From: Afipia sp. | GTDB lineage: Bacteria; Pseudomonadota; Alphaproteobacteria; Rhizobiales; Xanthobacteraceae | Assembly: GCA_017308575.1 (NCBI GenBank) | Contig: JAFKEQ010000003.1 | Span: forward strand, 1,302,001 to 1,366,000 | Length of the DNA stretch: 64,000 nt | Reading direction: 5' to 3' | In this document: one piece after another, positions 52,606 through 63,183 of the stretch | Position numbering within the stretch: the first letter of the stretch is position 1 | Layout: every line of letters begins with the position of its first letter | Notes under the pieces: model-generated | Told to the model about the DNA's origin: nothing | What the model saw: the letters and a program-made list of their open reading frames with translations, nothing else | Database searches by the model: none | Position numbers and translations under genes: made by a program

Positions 52606-52641
52606 GGGCGCGGATATAGGTCCGCGCCCAGTTCCAGTCAA
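52606..52641 (-). promoter_or_regulatory. Promoter of the argC leader with overlapping palindrome
   Basis: TTGACT (52641-52636), a 17-base spacer and TATATC (52618-52613) make one of the best sigma-70 promoters in the window. A perfect 9-base inverted repeat (GGGCGCGGA and TCCGCGCCC, 52606-52629) surrounds the -10 box and could be an operator. It begins 17 bases after the stop of the MBL hydrolase gene. Confidence 0.75.
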
Positions 52642-52658
52642 GCCGCGTTCGGCAACAG

Positions 52659-53648
52659 CTAGATGACGGGATTCCAGGGCGCCGGAATCCAGCGATAACC
52701 GCTGCCATCCTTCTCGAGGTTGGCGAGGCCCGGAAACGGATAATGGAAGCCCTGCACGCGCATCCGCTCGGCCGAGATCATGTCGTAGATCTTGCGCCGC
52801 GTGGTTTCCGCCTGCACCGGGTCCTGATCGAACATCAGATGCCAGCCGGGATTGCGGGCGAACAGGTCCGGATCGTTGGTCACATCGGACTGGATAAAAA
52901 CCTTGTCCGCGCCCGACGACAAAACATACGAAGTGTGGCCCGGCGTATGTCCGATGGATTCAACGGCCAGCATTCCGGGAGCGACGTCCTTGCCCCACTC
53001 GTAAGGCGTGACCTTCTTGCCAAGGCCGGTTTCGAAAACGCGGCGGTTGTTCTTGAACAGACCGACCATGCGGTCGCCCGATGCGCGGCTCATCTCGCCG
53101 TCATCCATCCAGAACTTCCACTCGACGGCGGGCACCAGCACTTCCGCATTCGGGAATGCCGGCTTGTTGTCGGCGGTCAGCAACCCGTTCACATGGTCGC
53201 CGTGGAAATGCGAGATCACCACGAGATCGATCGCCTTCGGATCGAAGCCCGCGGCCGCCATGTTGGACGCGAACTGACCCGCCGCGCCCTTGCTGGCGGC
53301 GAACGTTCCCGGGCCGTTGCCGGTATCGACCACCACCAGCTTGCCGCCAGTGTTGATGACCAGCGGCCCGAAATTGATCGTCATTTTGTCGCGCGGGCGG
53401 AAAGCCTTTTCGAGCGCGGCGTTGACCTCGTCCTTCTTGACGTTGAGGACGAAGCTGTCGCCGAGAGGAAATGTCGAAGCGCCATCCGACACGACCGTCA
53501 CTTCGGCGTCACCAACCTTGTAGCGATAGAAGCTAGCGTTCTGCTTGCCCGCGAGAGGCGCAGCCGCTTTCGCCGGAGCCGCGGGCAACAAGGGAGCCGC
53601 GGTGAGCGCCGCAGCGCCAGCCAGCGCATGACGTCGGGTCAATTCCAT
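52659..53648 (-). CDS. MBL-fold metallo-hydrolase, Tat-exported
   Basis: A 329-residue metallo-beta-lactamase-fold protein. The N-terminus has a twin-arginine signal (LTRRHALAGAAALTAAPLL, cleavage near 28). The metal motif is SHFHGDHVNG (near residue 145), with further ligands in GHTPGHTSY and the Asp of QSDVTNDP. It resembles periplasmic hydrolases near quorum-quenching lactonases and the SoxH-like group, but the substrate is not known. It is upstream of argC on the same strand, yet argC has its own promoter. Confidence 0.9.
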   Translation of the reverse strand: MELTRRHALAGAAALTAAPLLPAAPAKAAAPLAGKQNASFYRYKVGDAEVTVVSDGASTFPLGDSFVLNVKKDEVNAALEKAFRPRDKMTINFGPLVINTGGKLVVVDTGNGPGTFAASKGAAGQFASNMAAAGFDPKAIDLVVISHFHGDHVNGLLTADNKPAFPNAEVLVPAVEWKFWMDDGEMSRASGDRMVGLFKNNRRVFETGLGKKVTPYEWGKDVAPGMLAVESIGHTPGHTSYVLSSGADKVFIQSDVTNDPDLFARNPGWHLMFDQDPVQAETTRRKIYDMISAERMRVQGFHYPFPGLANLEKDGSGYRWIPAPWNPVI

Positions 53649-53802
53649 GGGGGTTCTCCTTGGTGGTTTTTCAAAGATCTTGATTGTTGCGGCTGGTTTT
53701 CCGCCGCTTGTAGAAATCGTTCGCAGCGTGACGCGAGAAACGTATGTCAGCCTAACACCGTTTGACGACGGCTATTCCACATCAGAAAAAGTTGAAGAGA
53801 CG

Positions 53803-54321
53803 TCACATCATCATTTTGACGCCGAACAATCCCGGCGCCATCAGAACACCCGACCAGACGAATGCGGATGTGAAGTTCGCAAACTGGAAACGCCAGTACG
53901 GCATTTCCACAACGCCCGCGACCAGCGGCACCGTCGCGCGCAAAGGCCCGGAAAAACGTCCGAGGAAGACGCCAAGAACGCCCCACTTCTTCATGAAGCG
54001 TTCAGCGCGCGGCAGCATGTCGGGGAAACTCGACATCGGCCACATATGGGCGATGCGGTCGTGGAATTTGTAACCGATCCAGTAGGACACCCAGTCACCG
54101 AGGGCCGCGCCGAAACCCGCCGCAAGCCATATCGGCCAGAAACTGATCCCGCTGACGCCGATCAGCGCGCCGATGGACACCAGCGCGCCCCAGGCCGGGA
54201 TGATCAGGGAGAGAAAGGCCAGGGACTCGGCGAACGCGAGCGCAAAGACGACAGGCATCGCCCAGACCTGATGGTCGCGGACAAACTCCGCGAGCCCCCG
54301 CGTCATCTCTTCAAACGTCAT
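53803..54321 (-). CDS. DedA family (VTT/SNARE-associated) membrane protein
   Basis: A 172-residue membrane protein. The family marks are FAESLAFLSLIIPAWGAL near residue 30, the GAALGDWVSYWIGYKFHDRI stretch near 75, and FLGRFSGPLRATVPLVAGVVEM near 115, which holds the conserved Arg and Gly residues of DedA proteins. These flippase-like proteins affect membrane potential and lipid recycling. It is a little shorter than typical DedA (about 200), ending after the third hydrophobic region. It is divergent from parE across 172 bases. Confidence 0.9.
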   Translation of the reverse strand: MTFEEMTRGLAEFVRDHQVWAMPVVFALAFAESLAFLSLIIPAWGALVSIGALIGVSGISFWPIWLAAGFGAALGDWVSYWIGYKFHDRIAHMWPMSSFPDMLPRAERFMKKWGVLGVFLGRFSGPLRATVPLVAGVVEMPYWRFQFANFTSAFVWSGVLMAPGLFGVKMMM

Positions 54322-54493
54322 GCAATTGTCCCGATCCCGGTCTTATCCCGTGTGCCGGTTCCCTTCGATCCGCATACCACGGCGCCGCGTGCCTTGTCTG
54401 GACGCCGCCTGCGTCACATTTACCGCCCCAACCGTGGCATAGTAACGCCAGTTGATTCGCCCACCGATCACGATCTAGCAAGATTTAAGATTT

Positions 54494-56542
<2,049 letters not shown>

Positions 56543-56603
56543 CACGGCGGCGCTAGGCGACCTCGTCAAGATATGATTTGATCTCCGCGAACAGCGGGAC
56601 AAC

Positions 56604-57374
56604 ATGACAACATCGTCTTTCGACCTTACAGGCAAGGTCGCCATCGTTACCGGCGGCAATGGTGGAATCGGCCTTGGCATGGCACGCGGCCTCGCTCGCG
56701 CAGGTGCGGCAATCGTTGTTGCCGGACGCGATGAAGCCAAATCGAGAGACGCCGTTCGTGAGATCGAACAGATCGGCACGAAGGCCATCGCAATTTCTGT
56801 CGACGTCACCGACAAGGCCGCCGTCGCAGCGATGGTAGACGCCACGCTAAAGCAATTCGGGCGGATCGATATTCTCATCAACAATGCGGGCATGAGCGTC
56901 CGCCAACCCGCCCATGTCATCAGCCTCAAGGACTGGGAGACGGTGATCGATACCAATCTCACCAGCGCGTTCATCTGCACCAAGGCGATCTATCCCGCGA
57001 TGAAACAGGCTGGCGGCGGCAAGATCATCAATATCGGCTCGATGATGTCGATCTTCGGTGCAGGCTTTGCGCCCGCTTACGCCGCGAGCAAGGGCGGCAT
57101 TGTGCAATTCACCAAGTCCATCGCCGTGTCATGGGCGGCCGACAACATTCAGGCCAACGCCATCCTGCCCGGCTGGATCGACACCGCCCTCACCGTGAAA
57201 GCGCGCGAACAGGTGCCGGGGTTGAATGAGAATGTGCTGGCGCGCACGCCTGCGAAACGCTGGGGCACCGGCGACGATCTCGCCGGCACCGCAGTATTCC
57301 TGGCGTCATCGGCATCCGACTTCGTCACCGGCACCGCGATTCCGGTGGACGGCGGCTACTCCGTGCAGAGCTAG
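56604..57374 (+). CDS. SDR-family oxidoreductase
   Basis: A 256-residue classical short-chain dehydrogenase. NAD(P)-binding TGGNGGIGLGMA is at 16-27, NNAG near 92, catalytic Ser in NIGSMMS near 145 and the YxxxK pair in YAASKGG near 158. ILPGWIDTALT and the ending PVDGGYSVQS are usual for sugar or gluconate dehydrogenases of the KduD/FabG type. The substrate is unknown. Its TAG stop overlaps the stop of the converging caspase-like gene as CTAG, leaving no intergenic space. Confidence 0.92.
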   Translation: MTTSSFDLTGKVAIVTGGNGGIGLGMARGLARAGAAIVVAGRDEAKSRDAVREIEQIGTKAIAISVDVTDKAAVAAMVDATLKQFGRIDILINNAGMSVRQPAHVISLKDWETVIDTNLTSAFICTKAIYPAMKQAGGGKIINIGSMMSIFGAGFAPAYAASKGGIVQFTKSIAVSWAADNIQANAILPGWIDTALTVKAREQVPGLNENVLARTPAKRWGTGDDLAGTAVFLASSASDFVTGTAIPVDGGYSVQS

Positions 57375-58858
57375 CGCCGGAAGGCCTTGATCTCCGACAG
57401 GCTGCCGTCCTGATAGGTCAGTTCGACCGAAACGGATTTCGTCGTGGCCGGAATCTTCATGTACGACGCCGCGTTTTCCGGAATCGCGGACGGGTCTTTC
57501 GGGTTGCAAGGCGGAATTTTCACGGCCTGGTTCGGCACCGTGGTGTCGATGCCGATGCGCATTTCCCGGATCGCGCAGCGGTAACTCAATATCTGCGAAT
57601 AATAGACCAGCGGAGTATTATAGCCGCCGAAGGCCAGCCAGCTGTTCGACGTCATATCAAGCAGCTTGCGGTGACTCGCGATCAGCGCCGCCTCCGGATC
57701 GAACTTGATCGGGAACGGCCCCTGCATCTGTCCCGTCGGATCGACATAGCGCACCTGAATGGTCGCGGCCGGCGCGTCGTTCGGCAGTTCGATGGACGGG
57801 TTCGGCATCCGCCGCCGCGTGCGCGGATCGAGCGCGTCGGTGAATCCGGTCTCCTTGAACTCGCCGCTTTCGCCAAGTCGCCAGGAGATCGCCAGCGCCG
57901 GATCGGCGATCGAGAACGCAACGGACCATCCGCCGTTGTGACGCATGAAGCTCGCGATCGGTGCATTGCCGTTATCGATCGCGATGGGCGGCATCGGCTG
58001 CACGGGCAATGCGGCAACCTGCGTCTTTGCCTCGACCGCGATGGCGCGCTCGCCCTCCTTCGCGGGTTTGAGGACGAAATCTCCGACGATCTGGTCGTAG
58101 TAAGCGGGCGTCTGCATCCGGCTCGCCGATGCCGTCATCTGGCGCACATCGGATTGGGTACGCTTGGCGATCTGCACCAGATTGAGTCCGGGCTGTGCGA
58201 GTTCGCGCACGAAGCTGCGGGTGAACACCGAATTCGGGTTGGGATCGTTATCGCTCAGGCGGTCGAGCGCGGTCTGCTTGGCGCCCGCCGAGAAAATCAC
58301 GAACACGCCTTCCGGCGGCGAGATCGGGGCAAGGCCTCCGCTACCGCCCAATGCACGTGTGCCGGTCGATTCGAACGGATTGTTGCGGCAGGCGTCGAAC
58401 ACGAAAATGGAGGTGCGTGCGCCGCGTGTCTGCAGCCGCGAGATGACACGTTCGGCCGCAAATGCGCCGTCACGGATCAGTTCTTCCTGCCCCTGCGTCA
58501 CCGCGGCGATATCCGTCGGCAGCAGATAGTTCTGACCGTTAATTTCGAAGCCGTGTCCTGCGAAGAAGAAAAACGCCGTGTCGCCCGGCTCCACGATCTT
58601 GTCGAACGCGAGCATGGTTTCGCTGAACGCGGTGCGGGTCTGGTTTTCCGCGAACAGCACAGTGAAGCCGAGCTGCCTGAGCGCATCGCTCATGGCGCGC
58701 GCGTCATTCACCGCCTTCTGTAGACGCGGGACATTGCGGTATTCGTTGTTGCCGATCACCAGCGCAACGCGCTTTTCGGCATGCGCCGGCGCGGCCAATG
58801 CCGTGATCAGCAGGCCAAAGCCCAGCAGCCATTTTCCGATCCGCGGTCTTGTCATCAT
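57371..58858 (-). CDS. Secreted caspase-like (C14) protease
   Basis: A 495-residue protein with a signal peptide (LLGFGLLITALAAPAHAEK, about 11-29). The caspase p20-like domain spans residues 30-260. His102 is in FFFFAGHGFEI, Cys157 in VFDACRNNPF, and VALVIGNNEYRNVPRLQKAVNDA opens it; both catalytic residues are present. The C-terminal 200 residues (SWRLGESGEFKETGFTDA and beyond) form a beta-rich region I do not recognise. Caspase-like proteins in rhizobia are numerous and mostly unstudied. Two ATGs sit side by side; the first, 58858, follows GGGGATCG. Export argues against an intracellular defence role. Confidence 0.9.
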   Translation of the reverse strand: MMTRPRIGKWLLGFGLLITALAAPAHAEKRVALVIGNNEYRNVPRLQKAVNDARAMSDALRQLGFTVLFAENQTRTAFSETMLAFDKIVEPGDTAFFFFAGHGFEINGQNYLLPTDIAAVTQGQEELIRDGAFAAERVISRLQTRGARTSIFVFDACRNNPFESTGTRALGGSGGLAPISPPEGVFVIFSAGAKQTALDRLSDNDPNPNSVFTRSFVRELAQPGLNLVQIAKRTQSDVRQMTASASRMQTPAYYDQIVGDFVLKPAKEGERAIAVEAKTQVAALPVQPMPPIAIDNGNAPIASFMRHNGGWSVAFSIADPALAISWRLGESGEFKETGFTDALDPRTRRRMPNPSIELPNDAPAATIQVRYVDPTGQMQGPFPIKFDPEAALIASHRKLLDMTSNSWLAFGGYNTPLVYYSQILSYRCAIREMRIGIDTTVPNQAVKIPPCNPKDPSAIPENAASYMKIPATTKSVSVELTYQDGSLSEIKAFRR

Positions 58859-59005
58859 TCGATCCCCTTGGACCCCATCTCTGGCGGCCATTATCCCATA
58901 GTCACGGGGGACAGAAAGCTGGTTCAGGAAACGGTTCCAACCGGTCAAAAGACCTTCAACTTATTGTCGTATTAAGGGTTTTCCTGCATTTTAGCCTCAA
59001 ATTCA

Positions 59006-59033
59006 TTGACTTTCGCGGGATCGGCCCTATGTT
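59006..59033 (+). promoter_or_regulatory. Candidate promoter of rhlE
   Basis: TTGACT (59006-59011), a 16-base spacer and TATGTT (59028-59033) resemble a sigma-70 promoter. It would give rhlE a leader of nearly 200 bases, including the palindromic repeat at 59180-59217. This is the main content of the 375-base gap between the caspase-like gene and rhlE; no ORF there is convincing. Confidence 0.5.
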
Positions 59034-59179
59034 CCGCTGCAACGCGGTCAGAATCGAAACGCGATCTCCTGGCCAGCCGCCTGTCGGCAAGTTTGTCCTC
59101 CCCGTGCCCTAAAGCGTGCCGTTCCGGGGTGAGCGCGACAGCCAGTTTTCCAGAGTCAGAACGGCGATTTCGACCAGAG

Positions 59180-59217
59180 GCATGATCCCGAAAAGCGGTT
59201 TCCGGATCAGATCGTGC
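59180..59217. repeat. Palindromic repeat, GCATGATC...GATCGTGC type
   Basis: Ends GCATGATC (59180-59187) and GATCGTGC (59210-59217) are near-perfect inverted copies around CCGAAAAGCGGTTTCCG. This matches a short dispersed element that I recall as abundant in Rhizobiales intergenic regions. It lies 16 bases before the rhlE start, so it would be inside the transcript leader. Confidence 0.75.
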
Positions 59218-59233
59218 CCGAAACAGAGGCTCA

Positions 59234-60622
<1,389 letters not shown>

Positions 60623-60747
60623 TTACCGATCGGTCGACCCGTCCGGCGTTTACGGGTCATTCATTCTCATCCCTTAACGTGTCATCATTAATTTTAGCCA
60701 TTTCGCTGAAGTGGGCGTGCAGAAGCGCGCCTTGAGGGGCACGGAAA

Positions 60748-61818
60748 GTGATCGGCCTGCTGGAAGAACATGAACGCACAATGGCGTTCGCCGAAGTGGC
60801 ATTGGGGCAGATCAGATCCCTGCGTCAGACGGCCGTGCCGCGAAACTACGAAATCTGGTACATCTACGCGACGGGCTATAATTCAGCCCTGAACAAGATC
60901 ATCAACGAGACGCTGGCGCGCAACGGCAAGCTGACCGAAAGCGACCTCGAACAAATCTACGAAACCTACCTTTCCCAGAATCGCACAAGTGAACGTATCG
61001 ACACGGTCGGTACTCAGGTCATCAATGAAATCGATGACGTGATGAACCTCATCACCGACGCGCTGGGAATGACGTCGACATTCGGACGCAGCCTCGAAGG
61101 CGCGACCCAGAAGCTCTCCAGCGCCCGCGACCGCGAGCAGGTCAAGATGGTGGTCGAAGCCCTCGTCGCCTCGACCAAGGAGATGCAGGAAACCAACAAG
61201 GCTCTGGAAGCACGCCTTGCGACCTCCAAGCTGCAGATCAACAATCTTCAGCACAGCCTCGATGCCATCCGCAACGAGAGCCTGACGGACCCCCTTACGT
61301 CGCTCGGTAACCGCAAGTTCTTCGACCGCGCAATCGATAACGCCATTCAGAACGCGATCGAAACCGCTGAGCCGCTGACGCTGCTGATGCTCGACATCGA
61401 TCACTTCAAGTCGTTCAACGACAATTACGGCCATCTCACCGGCGACCAGGTGCTGCGCCTTGTGGCCCTGTCGTTAAAACAGACGATCAAGGGACAGGGC
61501 ATCACCGCGCGCTATGGCGGCGAGGAATTCGCCGTCGTGCTGCCTAACACCGCCCTGCGTCAGGCGCTCACGGTCGCCGACAACATTCGCCGGGCCGTGA
61601 TGTCGAAGCAGCTCAAGAAGAAATCGACCGGCGAAATTCTCGGCCGCGTCACAATCTCGGTGGGCGTGTCCATGCTCCAACCGGGAGACGATCGCGACAG
61701 GCTGATCGAACGCGCCGATGCCTGCCTCTATGCCGCCAAGCGCAACGGCCGCAACCGCGTGATCTGCGAAGCCGATCCGGAATTCTCGTCAACAGATCAT
61801 CGCATTCAGGTTGCTTGA
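60748..61818 (+). CDS. GGDEF-domain diguanylate cyclase
   Basis: A 356-residue soluble protein making cyclic di-GMP. The N-terminal 170 residues are helical with a coiled coil (DREQVKMVVEALVASTKEMQ), with no PAS or membrane segment. The GGDEF domain (about 175-345) has the active loop RYGGEEFAVV, GGEEF at 257-261, and DIDHFKSFND for metal and substrate. The product-inhibition RxxD site five residues before the loop reads KGQG, so feedback control is probably lost. GTG 60748 is used, after GGAAA; an ATG 11 codons later is an alternative. It converges on the TfoX gene with one base between stops. Confidence 0.92.
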   Translation: MIGLLEEHERTMAFAEVALGQIRSLRQTAVPRNYEIWYIYATGYNSALNKIINETLARNGKLTESDLEQIYETYLSQNRTSERIDTVGTQVINEIDDVMNLITDALGMTSTFGRSLEGATQKLSSARDREQVKMVVEALVASTKEMQETNKALEARLATSKLQINNLQHSLDAIRNESLTDPLTSLGNRKFFDRAIDNAIQNAIETAEPLTLLMLDIDHFKSFNDNYGHLTGDQVLRLVALSLKQTIKGQGITARYGGEEFAVVLPNTALRQALTVADNIRRAVMSKQLKKKSTGEILGRVTISVGVSMLQPGDDRDRLIERADACLYAAKRNGRNRVICEADPEFSSTDHRIQVA

Positions 61819-61819
61819 T

Positions 61820-62305
61820 CTATTTGGCGGCGCGCTTTGGCTTTGACGTTTTGCCCGCCGAAACCTTTGCAGCAGCTTTCTTGCGTATAACTGCTTTCTT
61901 TGCCGCCGGTTTCGGCTTGACGCCGGCAGGCGTGACTTTTGCCGGTCTGCGCTTCCCGGCGGTCTTCCTTGCAGACTTTCGCGCAGCAGCCCGTTTCGCC
62001 GCCCCGACAGCTTCACGCGCCCAGACCGCCAGTTCTTCCGGATCGTCGTAAAGCCGTTCCGGTAGATGGCGATACGAATTGACCACAACGGTCTTGTTGC
62101 GTGTGTCGTACTGGAAGGGCTTCGCGCCTTCGGCGTCGTAACGGGGAATGGTCAGTTCATCCACCCGGAAAATGAGGCCCGCACGCAGAGCCATGGCGAA
62201 GTTCACACCATCGGCACTAATGCCGAAGCCGCTAAACATCTTGCGCAAAGAGATCGGGCCGAATTCGGAAAAAAGGTCGATTAGGTGGTCACGGTCCATT
62301 GCCAT
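61820..62305 (-). CDS. TfoX N-terminal domain protein with basic Lys/Ala-rich tail
   Basis: A 161-residue protein. Residues 1-95 are a TfoX/Sxy N-terminal domain (LIDLFSEFGPISLRKMFSGFGI, then NFAMALRAGLIFRVDE and the PFQYDTRNKTVVVNSYRHLP region). Residues 100-161 are almost purely Lys, Ala, Arg, Pro and Thr (AARKSARKTAGKRRPAK and similar), like histone H1 or AlgP tails. TfoX proteins act in competence regulation in gammaproteobacteria; here the tail may bind DNA. It lies downstream of the suf genes with an 11-base gap to the sufA-type gene. Confidence 0.9.
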   Translation of the reverse strand: MAMDRDHLIDLFSEFGPISLRKMFSGFGISADGVNFAMALRAGLIFRVDELTIPRYDAEGAKPFQYDTRNKTVVVNSYRHLPERLYDDPEELAVWAREAVGAAKRAAARKSARKTAGKRRPAKVTPAGVKPKPAAKKAVIRKKAAAKVSAGKTSKPKRAAK

Positions 62306-62316
62306 GGACCGATCTT

Positions 62317-62724
62317 TCAGCCGTCGATCTTTGCAGGCGTCAGCTGAACCGACTCGCCGCAGCCGCAGGCGCTGACCTGATTGGGATTGTTGAAGACGAA
62401 CTGGGCCTGCATCTTGTCAGCCTTGTAGTCCATTTCGGTACCGAGCAGGAACAGGACGGCCTTCGGATCGACAAGAATCTTCACGCCCTTGTCTTCCACG
62501 ATCTCGTCAGTCGGCTTCACGTCATGGGCGTATTCGACGGTGTAGGACTGCCCGGCGCAACCGCCGTTCTTGATGCCGACGCGCAGACCAACAATTTCAG
62601 AATCTGCACGCTCCGCGAGTTCCTTGACGCGCGACGCAGCGGCGTCCGTCAGGCGCATGACCTGCGGGCGCGGGCGGACGGCAGGCTTTGAAGGCGCAGG
62701 AGCATTTGGCGTCATACCGGTCAT
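62317..62724 (-). CDS. sufA: Fe-S cluster assembly scaffold/carrier (SufA/IscA/ErpA type)
   Basis: A 135-residue A-type carrier. The three cluster cysteines appear in KNGGCAGQSY (near residue 55) and SACGCGES near the C-terminus (near 120). MRLTDAAASRVKELAE opens the core; the N-terminal 22 residues are a Pro-rich tail. It accepts or transfers Fe-S clusters made by the Suf machinery. It is separated from sufT by 72 bases. The exact paralogue (SufA, IscA or ErpA) cannot be fixed from sequence alone, but the suf operon suggests SufA. Confidence 0.93.
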   Translation of the reverse strand: MTGMTPNAPAPSKPAVRPRPQVMRLTDAAASRVKELAERADSEIVGLRVGIKNGGCAGQSYTVEYAHDVKPTDEIVEDKGVKILVDPKAVLFLLGTEMDYKADKMQAQFVFNNPNQVSACGCGESVQLTPAKIDG

Positions 62725-62796
62725 GTGTTCATTCCCCGTGGCGGTTCAAGGCCGCCCTGAAATGCAGAATAGCTACCGAACGTGAGTCGTCTCAAC

Positions 62797-63183
62797 TCAC
62801 CACATGTTGAGGACGAGACGGGCCTCGTCGGACATCCGGTCCGGGGTCCAGGTCGGCTCCCAGACCACGTTGACACTGACGGGACCGACGCCCGCGACAC
62901 TGGCGACGGCGTTCTCGACCATGGTCGGCAATTCGCCCGCCGCCGGACAGTTCGGCGTGGTCAGCGTCATCTCGACGTCCACAGAGCGGTCATCCTTGAT
63001 GTCGACCTTGTAGATCAGGCCAAGCTCATAGATGTCCGCCGGGATTTCCGGGTCGAACACGGTCTTGAGCGCCGCAACGATATCGGTGCCGAGCCGTTCG
63101 GTCTCTTCGGCCGGAAGCGCGGACTGGGTGTCGAAGCGAGGCTGGGCTTCGGCCGGTTCTGTGGTCTGAACGGTATCGTTCAT
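62797..63183 (-). CDS. sufT: SUF system assembly protein SufT (DUF59/MIP18)
   Basis: A 128-residue protein of the MIP18/DUF59 family. KTVFDPEIPADIYELGLIYKVD (about 40-61) and TLTTPNCPAAGELP with the reactive cysteine are the family marks; the closing VVWEPTWTPDRMSDEARLVL matches SufT. It helps maturation of Fe-S proteins, especially under high demand. It overlaps the sufS end by 4 bases (ATGA). Its relative PaaD, with the same domain, is encoded in the paa operon of this window. Confidence 0.93.
   Translation of the reverse strand: MNDTVQTTEPAEAQPRFDTQSALPAEETERLGTDIVAALKTVFDPEIPADIYELGLIYKVDIKDDRSVDVEMTLTTPNCPAAGELPTMVENAVASVAGVGPVSVNVVWEPTWTPDRMSDEARLVLNMW

Noticed and set aside
57371..58858. 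Caspase-like protein as an antiviral or programmed-death effector
   Set aside because: It has a signal peptide and no sensor, nuclease or toxin partner; neighbours are an SDR and rhlE, so a defence island is not supported.
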